From Euborellia annulipes (Eukaryota; Arthropoda; Insecta; Dermaptera; Anisolabididae), in the NCBI GenBank assembly GCA_023213315.1, contig JAKCPI010006299.1:1-64000 (forward strand): DNA of 64,000 nucleotides, given 5' to 3'. Of this stretch, positions 41,301 through 46,380 are shown piece after piece. The notes under the pieces were generated by a model. It saw only the letters and a program-made list of their open reading frames with translations, had not been told where the DNA came from and searched no databases. Within the stretch, counting starts at the first letter, position 1. Each line of letters starts with the position of its first letter. A program made the translations under genes and the position numbers.

Positions 41301-42300
41301 GAATAATAGGGAAGTACATTACTAGTATTCTTTGGTTGATTTTTTTAAAACTCTGCGTGTTACGTCCCAGGAGGGTTCCTAACTTAAATATAAAATTTCA
41401 ACCTCCTAGCTCTTTTCGTTCTTGAGATATTTTATTCACAAAACACACACACACACACTATCTCACACATTCACTAGTGGCCCTTGGTCGTTTCCGCCTA
41501 TCTCCACCCATGCACTCATTCATCCATCAACATTCATTCTGAGAGCCTCTTAGCCGTCGGCAAGTTCACGACGTTGCCCGTGTGTCACCGCGTGGAGGTG
41601 GGCTCTCCTTCCTTGCTGCAAGAAAAGGAGATTTCTAATTTGTTTCTAAGGTCCTGAATCTACTAAATTCGTATATCTACTATAGCTGTGTGTGCTCGCT
41701 ATCCTTGTGTTAATATGCACCAGGACAGCGATTACTAACTACTTGTCCTAGGTACTAATTTTCTACAGGGTTTCATGCTGAATATTGTTTATTTACCTTG
41801 TTTACCCTCGTTGGTCGATGTTTCCTTTCCTGAGTTCACAAACACAGACAAACCATGTTGCAAAAACCACTTTTTTGAACTCAAAACCTGTATTTCCATC
41901 AAAATCTCGACAACAAACGAACAATAAATAGAAAACTCTGCCTTTTCTTCTTGCCTGCAGAGCAACAAAACAACGGCTTCGTAGCTGTTTACACCTGAAC
42001 CGACGAGCGCAGAGAGGCCGTCGTGAGGTTGGCGATGGCGCCGAGGCCATCCCCGAAGATCTCGCACCCAAATTACCACCCACCTCCTGAGACCAAACCC
42101 CAGGGATCCCTCGGGCTCCCGCTGGCGGGTCTGGCACTCGGAGTAAGATCCCACCTCCACCTTCCTCATTGCCAACCACCCCACAACCTCGATCGCCACC
42201 CCCAAATTCCTTGTCAACAAATCCTCTACCGCCGCAGCTGCTGCAGCCTCCGCTGGCCGACGAGGCACGCATTCAGCTCTGGCTACGTGATGTACCTTAA
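1509..42300 (+). CDS. Class A (rhodopsin-like) G protein-coupled receptor, 3' half of the gene, five exons
   Basis: Joining 1509-1600, 9990-10142, 27158-27313, 32771-32905 and 41961-42090 gives 221 residues in one frame; all four introns are GT-AG and in phase 2. The order is extracellular loop 2 with a cysteine (GICVVN), TM5 (FICMYVLPLTVTAYLYV) with the family proline and, eight residues on, tyrosine, a loop 3 of about 75 residues, TM6 (VTVFAICLCPLMVL), TM7 (LFVWLAFLPTCTTPALF) and a basic tail. This is a plasma-membrane receptor of the rhodopsin family; TM1-TM4 must be encoded before base 1. TM6 has CLCP where most relatives have CWxP, and TM7 has TPxxF where most have NPxxY. I cannot name the ligand or an orthologue; an orphan peptide- or amine-type receptor is the safest reading. 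In the last exon TGA at 42088 is followed by an in-frame open extension to TAA at 42298. Confidence 0.88.
2343..2672 (-). pseudogene. Decayed non-LTR retrotransposon ORF2 fragment (region after RNase H)
   Basis: On the minus strand one frame reads TVTVINRIRFNHTACQAHL and a second, after a frameshift, reads SLVNRFSIVATPYCLCSQTP then ATPEHLNLANVLFSRTQRRT and ends CQFIKTCNIQI-stop. This order (a basic 'RxxRxxHT' run, then CxC...TPEHL, then a hydrophobic tail) is the usual C-terminal layout of LINE-type ORF2 proteins with an RNase H domain. Stops and at least one frameshift upstream show it is dead. A plus-strand open frame over the same bases is its shadow. The family assignment rests on motif layout only. 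Confidence 0.6.
2700..3105. mobile_element. Foldback element (family C)
   Basis: Inverted ends of about 45 bp: TATAGACCACATTTTTGTTA at 2703 and TACAAAATGTGGTCTATAAT at 3081. Next to the left arm is an AACGTTTCGACTGC...GCAGTCG hairpin. A short relative lies at 28342-28432. Confidence 0.65.
4365..4593 (+). repeat. Tandem repeat, ~130-bp unit, about 1.8 copies
   Basis: GAACTTTCTGAGGTCTGGAA and ATACCATTTTTCA recur at about 4415 and 4544, each preceded by a TTTTAG-G-run. Confidence 0.65.
4634..5302 (-). mobile_element. Family A element, near full length (669 bp)
   Basis: One end is a ~90-bp palindrome (AATCTGGTGTGAC ... TCTCACCAGATT). The body includes AAAGTACTAGTACTCTTTGG and a GACA repeat. The other end is a second palindrome of the form ACTTTCTCT...TATA...AGAGAAAGT. 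This is the most complete copy and serves as reference for the family. No coding capacity. Confidence 0.8.
5866..6062. mobile_element. Foldback element with CCGACGTTTCGG motif
   Basis: AGGATTCGAAGTACGTTGCA and CAACGTCCTTCGAATCCTTA are inverted ends. The left arm contains GCCGACGTTTCGGTCGCCAT, the reverse of a CTGATG-stem-GAAAC motif. Confidence 0.6.
7548..7800. repeat. Complex palindromic repeat (family E), copy 1
   Basis: Made of many interleaved direct and inverted copies of GCAAAACGTTTTG, CAATGCCAACGCACACC and TTGCTCAATGG. Shares the core TGCTCAATTGTGTG with the copy at 16915. Open frames in both directions are by-products of the repeat. Confidence 0.65.
9008..9119. mobile_element. Short palindromic MITE (112 bp)
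   Basis: Inverted repeats of about 32 bp beginning TATACCCTTATTCATAGTC (9008) and ending GACTATGAATACGGGTATA (9119). Superfamily not determined. Confidence 0.7.
9187..9662 (+). mobile_element. Family A element, truncated (lacks the TA-rich palindrome end)
   Basis: Starts in the body (AGAGCTAGGAGGTTGAAATT) and runs through to the AATCTGG palindrome ending CACACTAGATTTTT. Confidence 0.75.
9990..10142 (+). CDS. GPCR exon: TM5 and first part of intracellular loop 3
   Basis: The acceptor is ttatttcag (ending 9989) and the donor gtgaga at 10143. The first base completes a Met codon begun in the previous exon, then YVLPLTVTAYLYVRMSRELK follows: the end of TM5, with the conserved proline and, eight residues later, the conserved tyrosine, and a basic exit. 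The rest (GHEGPLAVIMYEARGRGRGS and onward to SSHAT) is a Gly/Arg/Ser-rich, probably flexible part of loop 3. The exon ends in phase 2 (AG), completed to Arg by the next exon. Confidence 0.9.
11871..12407. mobile_element. Non-autonomous hAT element (537 bp), TSD CTTTACGG
   Basis: Inverted termini CAGGGGTGGGCAAA and TTTGCCCACCCCTG, flanked by an exact 8-bp duplication CTTTACGG (11863-11870 and 12408-12415). Terminus sequence and 8-bp target length are diagnostic for hAT. It has no transposase frame. Confidence 0.92.
13587..13695 (+). mobile_element. tRNA-derived SINE (type 1), head and body
   Basis: A box TGGTGTAGTTGTTAGCGCGC and B box GGGTTCGAATCCC are well preserved, then CAGTCCGATGATTTTATTTA and GCCATTTGGTATCCAAATG. 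It joins directly to a family A fragment. Confidence 0.75.
13695..14225 (-). mobile_element. Family A fragment split by the solo LTR
   Basis: Left part GCGAAAATCACTTTTTTGGA and right part ATCCATCAAAATCTCGACAT are adjacent in the 4634-5302 copy; here the 402-bp LTR lies between them. Its left edge abuts the 3' end of a SINE. Confidence 0.72.
13731..14132. mobile_element. Solo LTR (402 bp) with 4-bp target duplication GCCT
   Basis: It starts TGTTGTG and ends CACAACA, a perfect 7-bp inverted terminus of the TG...CA type, and is flanked on both sides by GCCT (13727-13730 and 14133-14136). It interrupts a family A copy whose sequence resumes right after it. An AATAAA in the second half and a CT microsatellite near the end fit an LTR. 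No internal retrotransposon coding region is present, so it is probably a recombination product. The short duplication is compatible with a Gypsy- or BEL-type element. Confidence 0.72.
15110..15149 (+). repeat. Truncated SINE head
   Basis: AAGCCCTCGGGCTTAGTGTA and GTTGGTAGCTGGCC match the tRNA-like A-box part of the type 1 SINE; a family A copy begins where it stops. Confidence 0.55.
15150..15590 (-). mobile_element. Family A element, partial
   Basis: Begins inside the AATCTGG palindrome and runs to CTAGCTCAATTCCTT. Directly upstream is a truncated SINE head. Confidence 0.72.
16915..17253. repeat. Complex palindromic repeat (family E), copy 2
   Basis: Same building blocks as 7548-7800, in the opposite orientation around CACAATTGAGCATGATTCGA. 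Outer parts ACGCATACCAATTGAGCAAA and TTTTGCCTAATTGGTGTGCG are inverted relative to each other. Confidence 0.65.
17366..17430 (+). repeat. tRNA-like pseudogene or SINE head
   Basis: AGCTGGTAGATTGAAATAC, an anticodon-like region and AGGTTCGATTCTCGC look like A and B boxes, but arm pairing is poor. Not a functional tRNA by eye. Confidence 0.35.
18592..19049 (+). mobile_element. Family A element, partial
   Basis: Starts with the TTACTTTCTCTTACAC palindrome end and runs through the TACTAGTA body to about 19049, where a foldback minisatellite element begins; the AATCTGG palindrome end is missing. Confidence 0.7.
19050..19383. repeat. Foldback element built from a ~31-bp minisatellite
   Basis: Ends GAGTAAAAATGATT and AATCATTTTTACTC. 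Left arm units GGGACACACAGGGATACACA and right arm units TGTGTGTCCCTGGTGCGGGC are inverted with respect to each other, with unequal unit numbers. Strongly GC-richer than its surroundings; the open frames in it follow from the repeat. Confidence 0.72.
19412..19534 (-). mobile_element. tRNA-derived SINE (type 2), truncated
   Basis: Minus-strand head CGCCCGTGACCCATGGCTCA and B-box region CGAGTTCGCTTCCCGTCCC, then a shortened body. Confidence 0.6.
20256..20830 (+). mobile_element. Family A element with expanded TA microsatellite
   Basis: The TA-rich palindrome end contains a run of about 25 TA units (20290-20340), then AGAGAGAGAGAAAGTATT and the usual body. The AATCTGG end is reduced to a short remnant of its stem (AACTTTCGATTAC). 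Confidence 0.75.
20290..20342. repeat. (TA)n microsatellite, about 25 units
   Basis: Uninterrupted TA run within the end palindrome of a family A copy. Other simple runs in the window: CT at 14097-14116 and 51417-51440, TA at 18378-18400 and 45857-45880, AC at 41440-41458, GACA at 58-76. Confidence 0.9.
21700..22257 (+). mobile_element. Family A element with internal ~91-bp insertion
   Basis: The body runs from ACCAAATATCTCAGAAACTA to the AATCTGG palindrome. A segment at 21930-22020 is foreign to other copies and recurs at 22454-22545. Confidence 0.7.
21930..22545 (+). repeat. Pair of ~91-bp direct repeats
   Basis: 21930-22020 and 22454-22545 both read TTATTGAATTTTATTATG and end CTTCAGATTAATGGAAAT with few differences. 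They are about 520 bp apart; one lies inside a family A copy. Confidence 0.65.
22655..23070 (+). mobile_element. Family A element carrying a palindromic insertion
   Basis: Body with AAAGTACTAGTACTTTACTG, then a near-perfect inverted repeat at 22841-22933, then the CACAGCACACAACTTTCTCT end palindrome. Confidence 0.7.
22841..22933. repeat. Near-perfect palindrome inside a family A copy
   Basis: AACGCTATATTTTCAGCAAT and ATTGCTGAAAATATGGCGTT form the arms of a ~40-bp inverted repeat with a short loop. Confidence 0.7.
23867..25025 (+). mobile_element. Family A element, long variant
   Basis: Has both palindromic ends, but carries extra internal segments (24030-24245 and 24545-24890). The second one (CCCTATGGGGATTTGCA) is shared with the copy at 54.7-55.5 kb, so these two define a longer subfamily. 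Confidence 0.65.
26826..26955. repeat. Imperfect foldback
   Basis: GATACTGGCGACCGTTGGC at the left and AGCAACGGTTACCAGTTTAA at the right are inverted. A related CTGGTAACCGTTGGCTCTAG flanks the 39.65 kb hairpin. Confidence 0.5.
27158..27313 (+). CDS. GPCR exon: end of intracellular loop 3 and TM6
   Basis: The acceptor is ctctttttttag (ending 27157) and the donor gtaagc at 27314. It encodes SVDESRPPGRFNGYDMYYEA, the strongly basic ELDVRKERRTHKYL that leads into TM6, and the TM6 core MAMVTVFAICLCPLMVL. The basic run before TM6 is typical of the G-protein coupling surface. The TM6 proline is present, but the tryptophan normally two residues before it is leucine here (C-L-C-P). It ends in phase 2 (CG). 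Confidence 0.92.
28342..28432. repeat. Short family C derivative
   Basis: ATTAGGAGAAT and ATTCTCCTAAT form the ends, and the inside contains ACAAAAATGTGGTCTATAAT as in the 2700-3105 element. Confidence 0.5.
28804..29372. mobile_element. Foldback element (569 bp) with hammerhead-like hairpins in both arms
   Basis: The ~70-bp inverted arms contain GCTGACGTTTCGGTCC (left) and CTGAAGATGGTCC...GGACCGAAACGTCAGC (right, 29314-29349). The GC-richer interior has an open frame (EEWRERVDPPTQHRSNKARK) that runs into the right arm and may be a leftover of a retroelement protein; that is a guess. Confidence 0.7.
31867..32204. mobile_element. Non-autonomous hAT element (338 bp), near-exact 8-bp TSD
   Basis: It starts CAGGGTTCCCAAACTTTT and ends CAGTTTGGGAAAGAATG, an imperfect inverted repeat. 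Flanks are ATATAGTC (31859-31866) and ATATAGCC (32205-32212), 7 of 8 identical. The right terminus has mutated. Confidence 0.78.
32771..32905 (+). CDS. GPCR exon: extracellular loop 3 and TM7
   Basis: The acceptor is tcatttgcag (ending 32770) and the donor gtgagt at 32906. It encodes VAKLALTETYENSGHFDVTY, a short extracellular loop 3, then TM7 YTLFVWLAFLPTCTTPALF and AAWRMK. At the family's NPxxY position the sequence is T-P-A-L-F, so the asparagine and the tyrosine are both replaced and the proline kept. It ends in phase 2 (CG), completed by the first base of the exon at 41961. Confidence 0.92.
33306..33357 (+). repeat. Solitary family A end palindrome
   Basis: ACTTTCTCTTACCTCTATAT followed by its TATATAGAGAGAGG complement; nothing else of the element is adjacent. 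Confidence 0.6.
33519..33714. mobile_element. Foldback element
   Basis: TTGCTGGAAGGTTTACTATT and its inverse near ACCTTCCAGCAAT; GGTCTTCGGAATTTTTGAAT and ATTTAAAAATTCCGAAGACC also pair. Arms about 60 bp. Confidence 0.65.
34115..34309. mobile_element. Short hAT-type MITE (195 bp), TSD GTCATTTG
   Basis: Termini CAGGGCCGTAACTAAG and CTAGATCCGGCCCTG, flanked by exact GTCATTTG at 34107-34114 and 34310-34317. Internal C-rich stretches repeat the motif GCCGCCCCCT. No coding capacity. Confidence 0.88.
34991..35716 (+). repeat. Pair of ~146-bp direct repeats 580 bp apart
   Basis: 34991-35137 and 35570-35716 share ATGCTTTTTTTCAACTTTTA, TTTTTTAAGCACTTTTTTTT and TTTTTTGTCCGGTCT. The interval contains further TTTATGCTTTTTT units and a CAGGGACGTATATAAG...TATACGCCATTG segment that looks hAT-like. 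The termini are not TG/CA, so I do not call LTRs. Confidence 0.6.
35857..36197. repeat. CCGAAACCGAA-rich repeat, probable old DNA transposon
   Basis: The GCCGAAACCGAATATTCGGC block at the left recurs at the right as GCCGAAACCGAAACCGAATA; the ends CTAGGGTCCGACC and CGGGCGAACATCTGAG are loosely inverted. A piece of a related element with CGGAGTCCAAACCCTAG is at 370-475. No clear target duplication. Confidence 0.4.
37039..37265 (-). mobile_element. Family A element, 5' part only
   Basis: AATCCGGTGTGACTGG palindrome end (37044-37122) and the region with CAACCATTTCTCCTATC; it stops after AAGTACAAAGAGTAAA. Confidence 0.68.
37445..38214. mobile_element. hAT-type element (770 bp) hosting a second nested one
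   Basis: Termini CAGGGGCGTATATAG and TATATACGCCCCTG. Flanks TTTTAAGT (37437-37444) and CCTTAAGT (38215-38222) match at 6 of 8 positions. The copy is interrupted by the element at 37627-37867, so it is the older insertion. Confidence 0.75.
37627..37867. mobile_element. Nested hAT-type MITE (241 bp), TSD TCTGTATC
   Basis: Termini CATTGGCGTAGCC and AGCTACGCCTG form an imperfect inverted repeat, with exact 8-bp flanks TCTGTATC at 37619-37626 and 37868-37875. It lies wholly inside the 37445-38214 element. It includes a short stretch resembling a family A end (tttactttctcttaccctat). Confidence 0.78.
38330..38535 (+). mobile_element. tRNA-derived SINE (type 1), head truncated
   Basis: B box GGGTTCGGACCCAGGC, CCGATGATTTTATTTAAGCC, an ACGGTTATCGTCAAAGTC segment, TTGCCGAAAAGACTGTGTG and a GTGTGA repeat. 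The full-length relative is at 52610-52857. Confidence 0.7.
39651..39914. mobile_element. Large near-perfect hairpin element (264 bp)
   Basis: Arms of about 100 bp: TTAATAGGAGAATTAAATTC at the left, GAATTTAATTCTCCTATTAA at the right. Each arm ends in CTGAAGATGACAC...GTGTCGAAATACG. The middle contains a tandem duplicate of a ~48-bp unit with that motif. Confidence 0.8.
40624..41920 (-). mobile_element. Family A element interrupted by SINE material and an unknown segment
   Basis: AATCTGG-type palindrome at 40625-40712, body at 41080-41455 and distal body at 41836-41915 (ACCATGTTGCAAAAACCACT). SINE-derived sequence fills 40745-41070 and an unrelated GC-richer segment fills about 41460-41835. 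It ends about 40 bases before the last GPCR exon. Confidence 0.65.
40745..41070 (-). mobile_element. SINE tail fragments inside a family A copy
   Basis: TTATTTAAGGTATTTTATTG and CAATTGGATTGGTAGCCAAT match the type 2 SINE body in reverse. A second piece with GGGGGACGTTCCACACGCTG matches the element at 50.4 kb. Confidence 0.5.
41961..42090 (+). CDS. GPCR last exon: helix 8 and C-terminal tail up to the first stop (TGA)
   Basis: A strong acceptor (ccttttcttcttgcctgcag, 41941-41960) precedes base 41961. In the phase required by the previous exon (CG + A) it reads R-ATKQRLRSCLHLNRRAQRGR and continues REVGDGAEAIPEDLAPKLPP-TS before TGA at 42088-42090. The Arg/Lys-rich stretch with one cysteine directly after TM7 is what helix 8 and a possible palmitoylation site look like. 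The exon was found by composition, acceptor and phase rather than similarity; the phase match and basic start after TM7 make the assignment strong. Confidence 0.78.
42091..42300 (+). CDS. Possible readthrough extension of the GPCR tail (69 codons after an in-frame TGA)
   Basis: In the same frame as the upstream tail, the codons after TGA stay open for 69 residues to TAA at 42298-42300. The product is proline- and serine-rich (DQTPGIPRAPAGGSGTRSK, then KIPPPPSSLPTTP, later PQPRSPPPNS) and ends ADEARIQLWLRDVP. The high GC content stops within about ten bases of the TAA, which fits the TAA being the end of coding sequence. Open frames also exist in other phases and on the other strand of this GC-rich block, so openness alone is weak evidence. 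Alternatives are a GC-rich 3' UTR, a nonsense allele or a sequence error. Confidence 0.4.
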   Translation, partial: DQTPGIPRAPAGGSGTRSKIPPPPSSLPTTPQPRSPPPNSLSTNPLPPQLLQPPLADEARIQLWLRDVP

Positions 42301-42395
42301 TAATTTAGATGTGTTAAGAATTTAGACCCTTAACAGAACAAAAGCTTATCATTTTCTTAATTAAAATGAAACAATAGTGGCATTAATTATTATAA

Positions 42396-42401
42396 AATAA
42401 A
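42396..42401 (+). terminator. Candidate polyadenylation signal of the GPCR gene
   Basis: AATAAA lies about 96 bases after the TAA at 42300 and about 306 after the TGA at 42090. It is the first canonical hexamer after the GC-rich exon. In AT-rich DNA such hexamers arise often by chance. Confidence 0.4.
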
Positions 42402-43659
42402 TATACCATGAATGTCAAAAAAAAAAACGTAACATTTTGTTTCTTTTTAAAAAGACCTGTTCTAATCTATCTTAATGATACTGTAATTTATTAAACATTT
42501 AATAAGAAATATCTTTACATTTCTAAGTAAACACCAACAAATCCATATCATTTTAATAAATAATTAAAATTTAAATAAAATAAATGCAAAAATGTAACTG
42601 ACAGCGAGAAATGAGTATTATTTTATGCGACGTTGCCACACTGGCCTGAGTCTGGTGACTTCCTTTTTTCTAAATTTTGCCTACTGTCATTTTTTTGACT
42701 TTCTTATTAATATATCTTTAAAAACCCTCAGCAGAAACTTTTGATTTTATGTTTAACGTATTCCTCGGAAGTCATTTGATAAAATATAAGTTTTTTTTTT
42801 TTTACCTATTGCAGAAGTGGCTATATAATTCGATATGTGTGCGTTTCGTCGACATTCCCCATAGACTGCATGTTAAATTTCAATTTTTTTAAAATTAATT
42901 ACACGATAACCCTGGGTCAGATCTGCTTCAAAATTTTATTTTATACGTATGCAATAGTGATTAATAACATATTAAAAAATTGGCTTTTAATCTAAAGTCC
43001 GAACAACTTTAAATTGATTAAAATGATTTGTATTTGTGTTAAATTTACTTAAGATTAGAATGTATAAGATATTTCATATTAATTGTTTCTTAAACTAGAG
43101 TATCATTAAGGTAGATTCGAACAAGTCTTCTTAAGAAGAAATAAAATTTTAAGTTTTTTTGACACGAGGTGTATTTAAACCAACTCTTTATAATAATTAT
43201 CGCTGAAATGAATTCCAAATGTCTGGTCATTTTAGTTTTATATATTCATTTCGTTCATTCAAGATTCGTTCTTATTTTTAGATACTTTGCCATTTAACTT
43301 TATTCATCAACAAAATATAGATTAAGACATATTTTACGTCTTGACAAGTTGAAATAGCTTTTCTCTGATACATCTTTTGATGTTGTTGTCTTGTAAAATG
43401 TCGACAAATTGATTTTCTTTGGAGTAATTATGAAACTGAGTGTTTCATCACAAGAAAGTAATTAAGTATGTATAAGAGCAGAAAGATAAGAGTACAAGCT
43501 CGAAGTTTTAAAAGAAAAAAAAAAAAAAACAAGATCAAACAAAATTCCAGACTATAATATTCAAATGTGAATTTTTGATAATTAATGCCACTAATTTATA
43601 TAATTAACCGATTGATTAGTGGCCGTCAAAAAGACAAAGGCCTTAAATCGCAAAACTAA

Positions 43660-44960
43660 AGTTTCCGCTTTGGTTGTTATTTGGACCCCTGGGGAGTGCG
43701 AAACCACATTTTGCAATCAAAAAAGTTGTGCTTCCCGCGTAGTACGAGAAACTCGGTAATTTTGCCTTTTTCAGTTTTTGCAGTTTAATTCAAAAACTAT
43801 GGACTTTTTGACATTAGTTGCTTATAGCATTTTTAAAGTATATTAAATTTGAAACAATTCAAGCCAAGTTACAGCTCCGTATCTCTAATAGTTTTTGAGA
43901 TATGATGATTGAAAAATTGCAAGATTTTCACAAATGTTACAATTTTCAGTTTTGCTTATGTTTAAAGCCAAATATCGGCTTAACCGCTCAAGTTTAGAGA
44001 AAAGTTGTGATAAATTGAGTTTTAGCACATTTAATTACCTTTCATTTAAGCACAGTACGAGGTCAGTAACCCTTATAGTTTTCTTGTAATCGTAAAAAAA
44101 CAAAAATTACAGTAATAGTCCAGTCAAATTTACATTAAATTCGCAAACCCAAGTACGTTTTTTGGTTGTTATTTGGACCCCTTAGGAGAGTGAAACACAT
44201 TTTGAATAAAAAAAAGTTGTTTCCCGGGTAATAGAGAAAAACTTCAAAATTTTCGCATTTTTCAGTTTTTGAATTTAATAAAAAGCTATGGCTTTTCATT
44301 AGTTGTTATTATCATTTTTAAAGTGCATTAAATTTCAAACAATTGAAGCAAAAAGTTTTAAGTTTATAGTTTTTGAGTATGATGATTTCTGTAGGTTATT
44401 TAAAACTTGTATTATTATAATTTTTGTTTTTAAGTTTACAAGAGAACTATAAGAGTAATGGTTTTGTTAAATGAAAGGTATTAAATGAAAACTCAATTTA
44501 TAAACTTTTCTCTTAGTGGGTTATGTCGATATTCGGTTTAAAAAAAAGAAATTTTACAATTTTCCATTTTTTTTGTTTAAAGCGAATATCGAATAACGGC
44601 TAATCTAGAGAAATTATTATAAATTGAGTTTTAGCACATTTAATTACCTTTCATTTAAGGAAAGGTCATAGCTCTTATAGTTTTTTGTAATTAAAAAAAA
44701 AATTATAATAATAAAGTTTTAAATAACTACTGAAATTGATATATCTCAAAAACTATTAAATTAAAATGTTTTTCAATTGTTTGAAATTTAATGACTTTAA
44801 AATGATAATAAAATAATGAAAGATAGTTTTTGTATTAAATGAAAATAAAAATTAAAATTTTAAGTTTTTTTTAGTTTTTTTTGATTGAAATGTGTTTCGA
44901 GGGGTAAATAATAAAAATGATTTAGTTTTGGATTTAAATGTCGATATTGACTCTATAGTT
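43660..44960. repeat. Three-arm repeat: two direct and one inverted copy of a ~500-bp unit
   Basis: TTGGTTGTTATTTGGACCCC occurs at about 43670 and 44163 in the same orientation. From about 44440 to 44960 the same unit is inverted (for example TTGATTGAAATGTGTTTCGA). The three copies differ by many substitutions and small deletions. No termini of a known class. Confidence 0.6.
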
Positions 44961-46199
44961 TATTTTTCATTTTTTTTTTTGAAATTTAATAATTTAATCA
45001 TCTTAAGATTCTAGTCATTATTCTGTCTACTTAAAAAAATTCCCTTAACTATCTTTTTTTTAATTCATCCTCTCTTAGTTTCTAAATTAAGGATAGCAAA
45101 ACCAAAAAAAAGAAATGGTCCAATTGTGTGGCATTGTTTATATGTCCATTAGAAGTTGTGAAAATTGTATTTTTTTATTTTTTTTATTTTGAAGATGCCT
45201 AGATAAAAGCGAATATTTTATATATCTTTTTTTTAAACAGCCAATGTATATAATGTATTTATAATTAATGCTATTTATGTATTTAATCTCAATTTTAAAG
45301 TGTTATACTAAAAATAAATAAAATATATGACGATCTTTCGATTAATTAAAAACATACAAAAATTATTTATAAAAAATTCGTAGTTTTTTGGATACGATAG
45401 ATTGGAAGTTGAAAGAGAGAAAGAATCAGCCTCTTCTCTTTCAACTCTTCAATTTTTACATAATCAGAGAGAGTTTCATTTTTATTTATTTATTTTTTCT
45501 TGAAGAATATTTATTCTCTGTATATTCACATTTTCTCCCAATCTATCAGGTTATTATAGTGAGCCCCAGGCATATTTATTTATTTGATTCTGCTTATTTA
45601 GATACACTTATGATATTTTTCTCTTTAATTTTTTAAAGGAACCTTTTCTGTACGTATGTCTTTTTTATGATTTAAACTTAATTATAAAAATGGCGTCCAA
45701 AATGTATTAACTAAAATCAAGACATTTATTCATAAAAAGATATAATACTTATGAAAATTAAATATATATAGTGTTTTGAATGTATCTGGGGTGTATATGA
45801 GAGGGGAGAGACAAAGTGAAATTTTTAAAAAGCTGTCCCCCCTCCTCCAAAAAATCTTATATATATATATATATATATACACCCTGAAATGTATATAATA
45901 TACGTGAAAATGTTCTTTAAAAATTGATATTTAAATTTTAAAAAGAACAAAAACTTTTAATTAATTAACAAATTTTCAAACTATTATTTAATTATAAAGT
46001 GTATTTGTTTGTCGAAATCTTTAAAATGAATGTTAAAGATTTTTACCAGAGAAGTAGGTAAATAACGCTAAATTCACAAACAAAATTGCTGAACAGGTCT
46101 CCCTTACTTGAACTATGGAACGTTTTCATGTCAAAAAAATGACGTGAAAAACAAAAAAAAAAAAACGATCCTGCATTTTCTACACCATACATTTAATTC

Positions 46200-46380
46200 T
46201 GAAGCCTGCCCTTGGGCCTTGGTGTAGAGGTTAGATTGCTGGCCTTTTGTACCAAGGATCGCGGGTTCCCATCCCGTCCCAGGCGACAAAATTTGTTTAA
46301 ATTGTATTGGCTACCAATCAATTTAAATAAATTGGGGTCTAAATGACCTTCGATTCCGAAAAAAAAAATTAAAAAAAAAA
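46200..46380 (+). mobile_element. tRNA-derived SINE (type 2), full head and body
   Basis: CTTGGTGTAGAGGTTAGATT (A box), GCGGGTTCCCATCCCGTCCC (B-box region), then TTTAAATTGTATTGGCTACC and GACCTTCGATTCCG with an A-rich tail. Open frames across it are chance. Confidence 0.72.

Larger units (their letters stand above)
32906..41960 (+). other. GPCR intron (9.1 kb) before the C-terminal exon
   Basis: Phase 2, GT-AG. It holds family A fragments, foldbacks at 33.52-33.71 and 39.65-39.91 kb, three hAT-type elements (34.1, 37.4 and a nested one at 37.6 kb), 146-bp direct repeats at 35.0 and 35.6 kb and a SINE at 38.3 kb. I see nothing coding at 36.2-37.0, 38.6-39.6 or 39.9-40.6 kb. Confidence 0.7.

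Noticed and set aside
42088..42090. TGA as a selenocysteine codon
   Set aside because: I see no convincing SECIS-type stem in the following 3' sequence, and receptors of this class are not known selenoproteins. Readthrough, error or true stop are more likely.
41789..42325. Two long minus-strand open frames and one plus-strand frame over the GC-rich block
   Set aside because: They overlap the last receptor exon. A strong acceptor, the right phase and helix 8-like content identify the plus-strand phase 2 frame as the real one. The others are open because the block is GC-rich.
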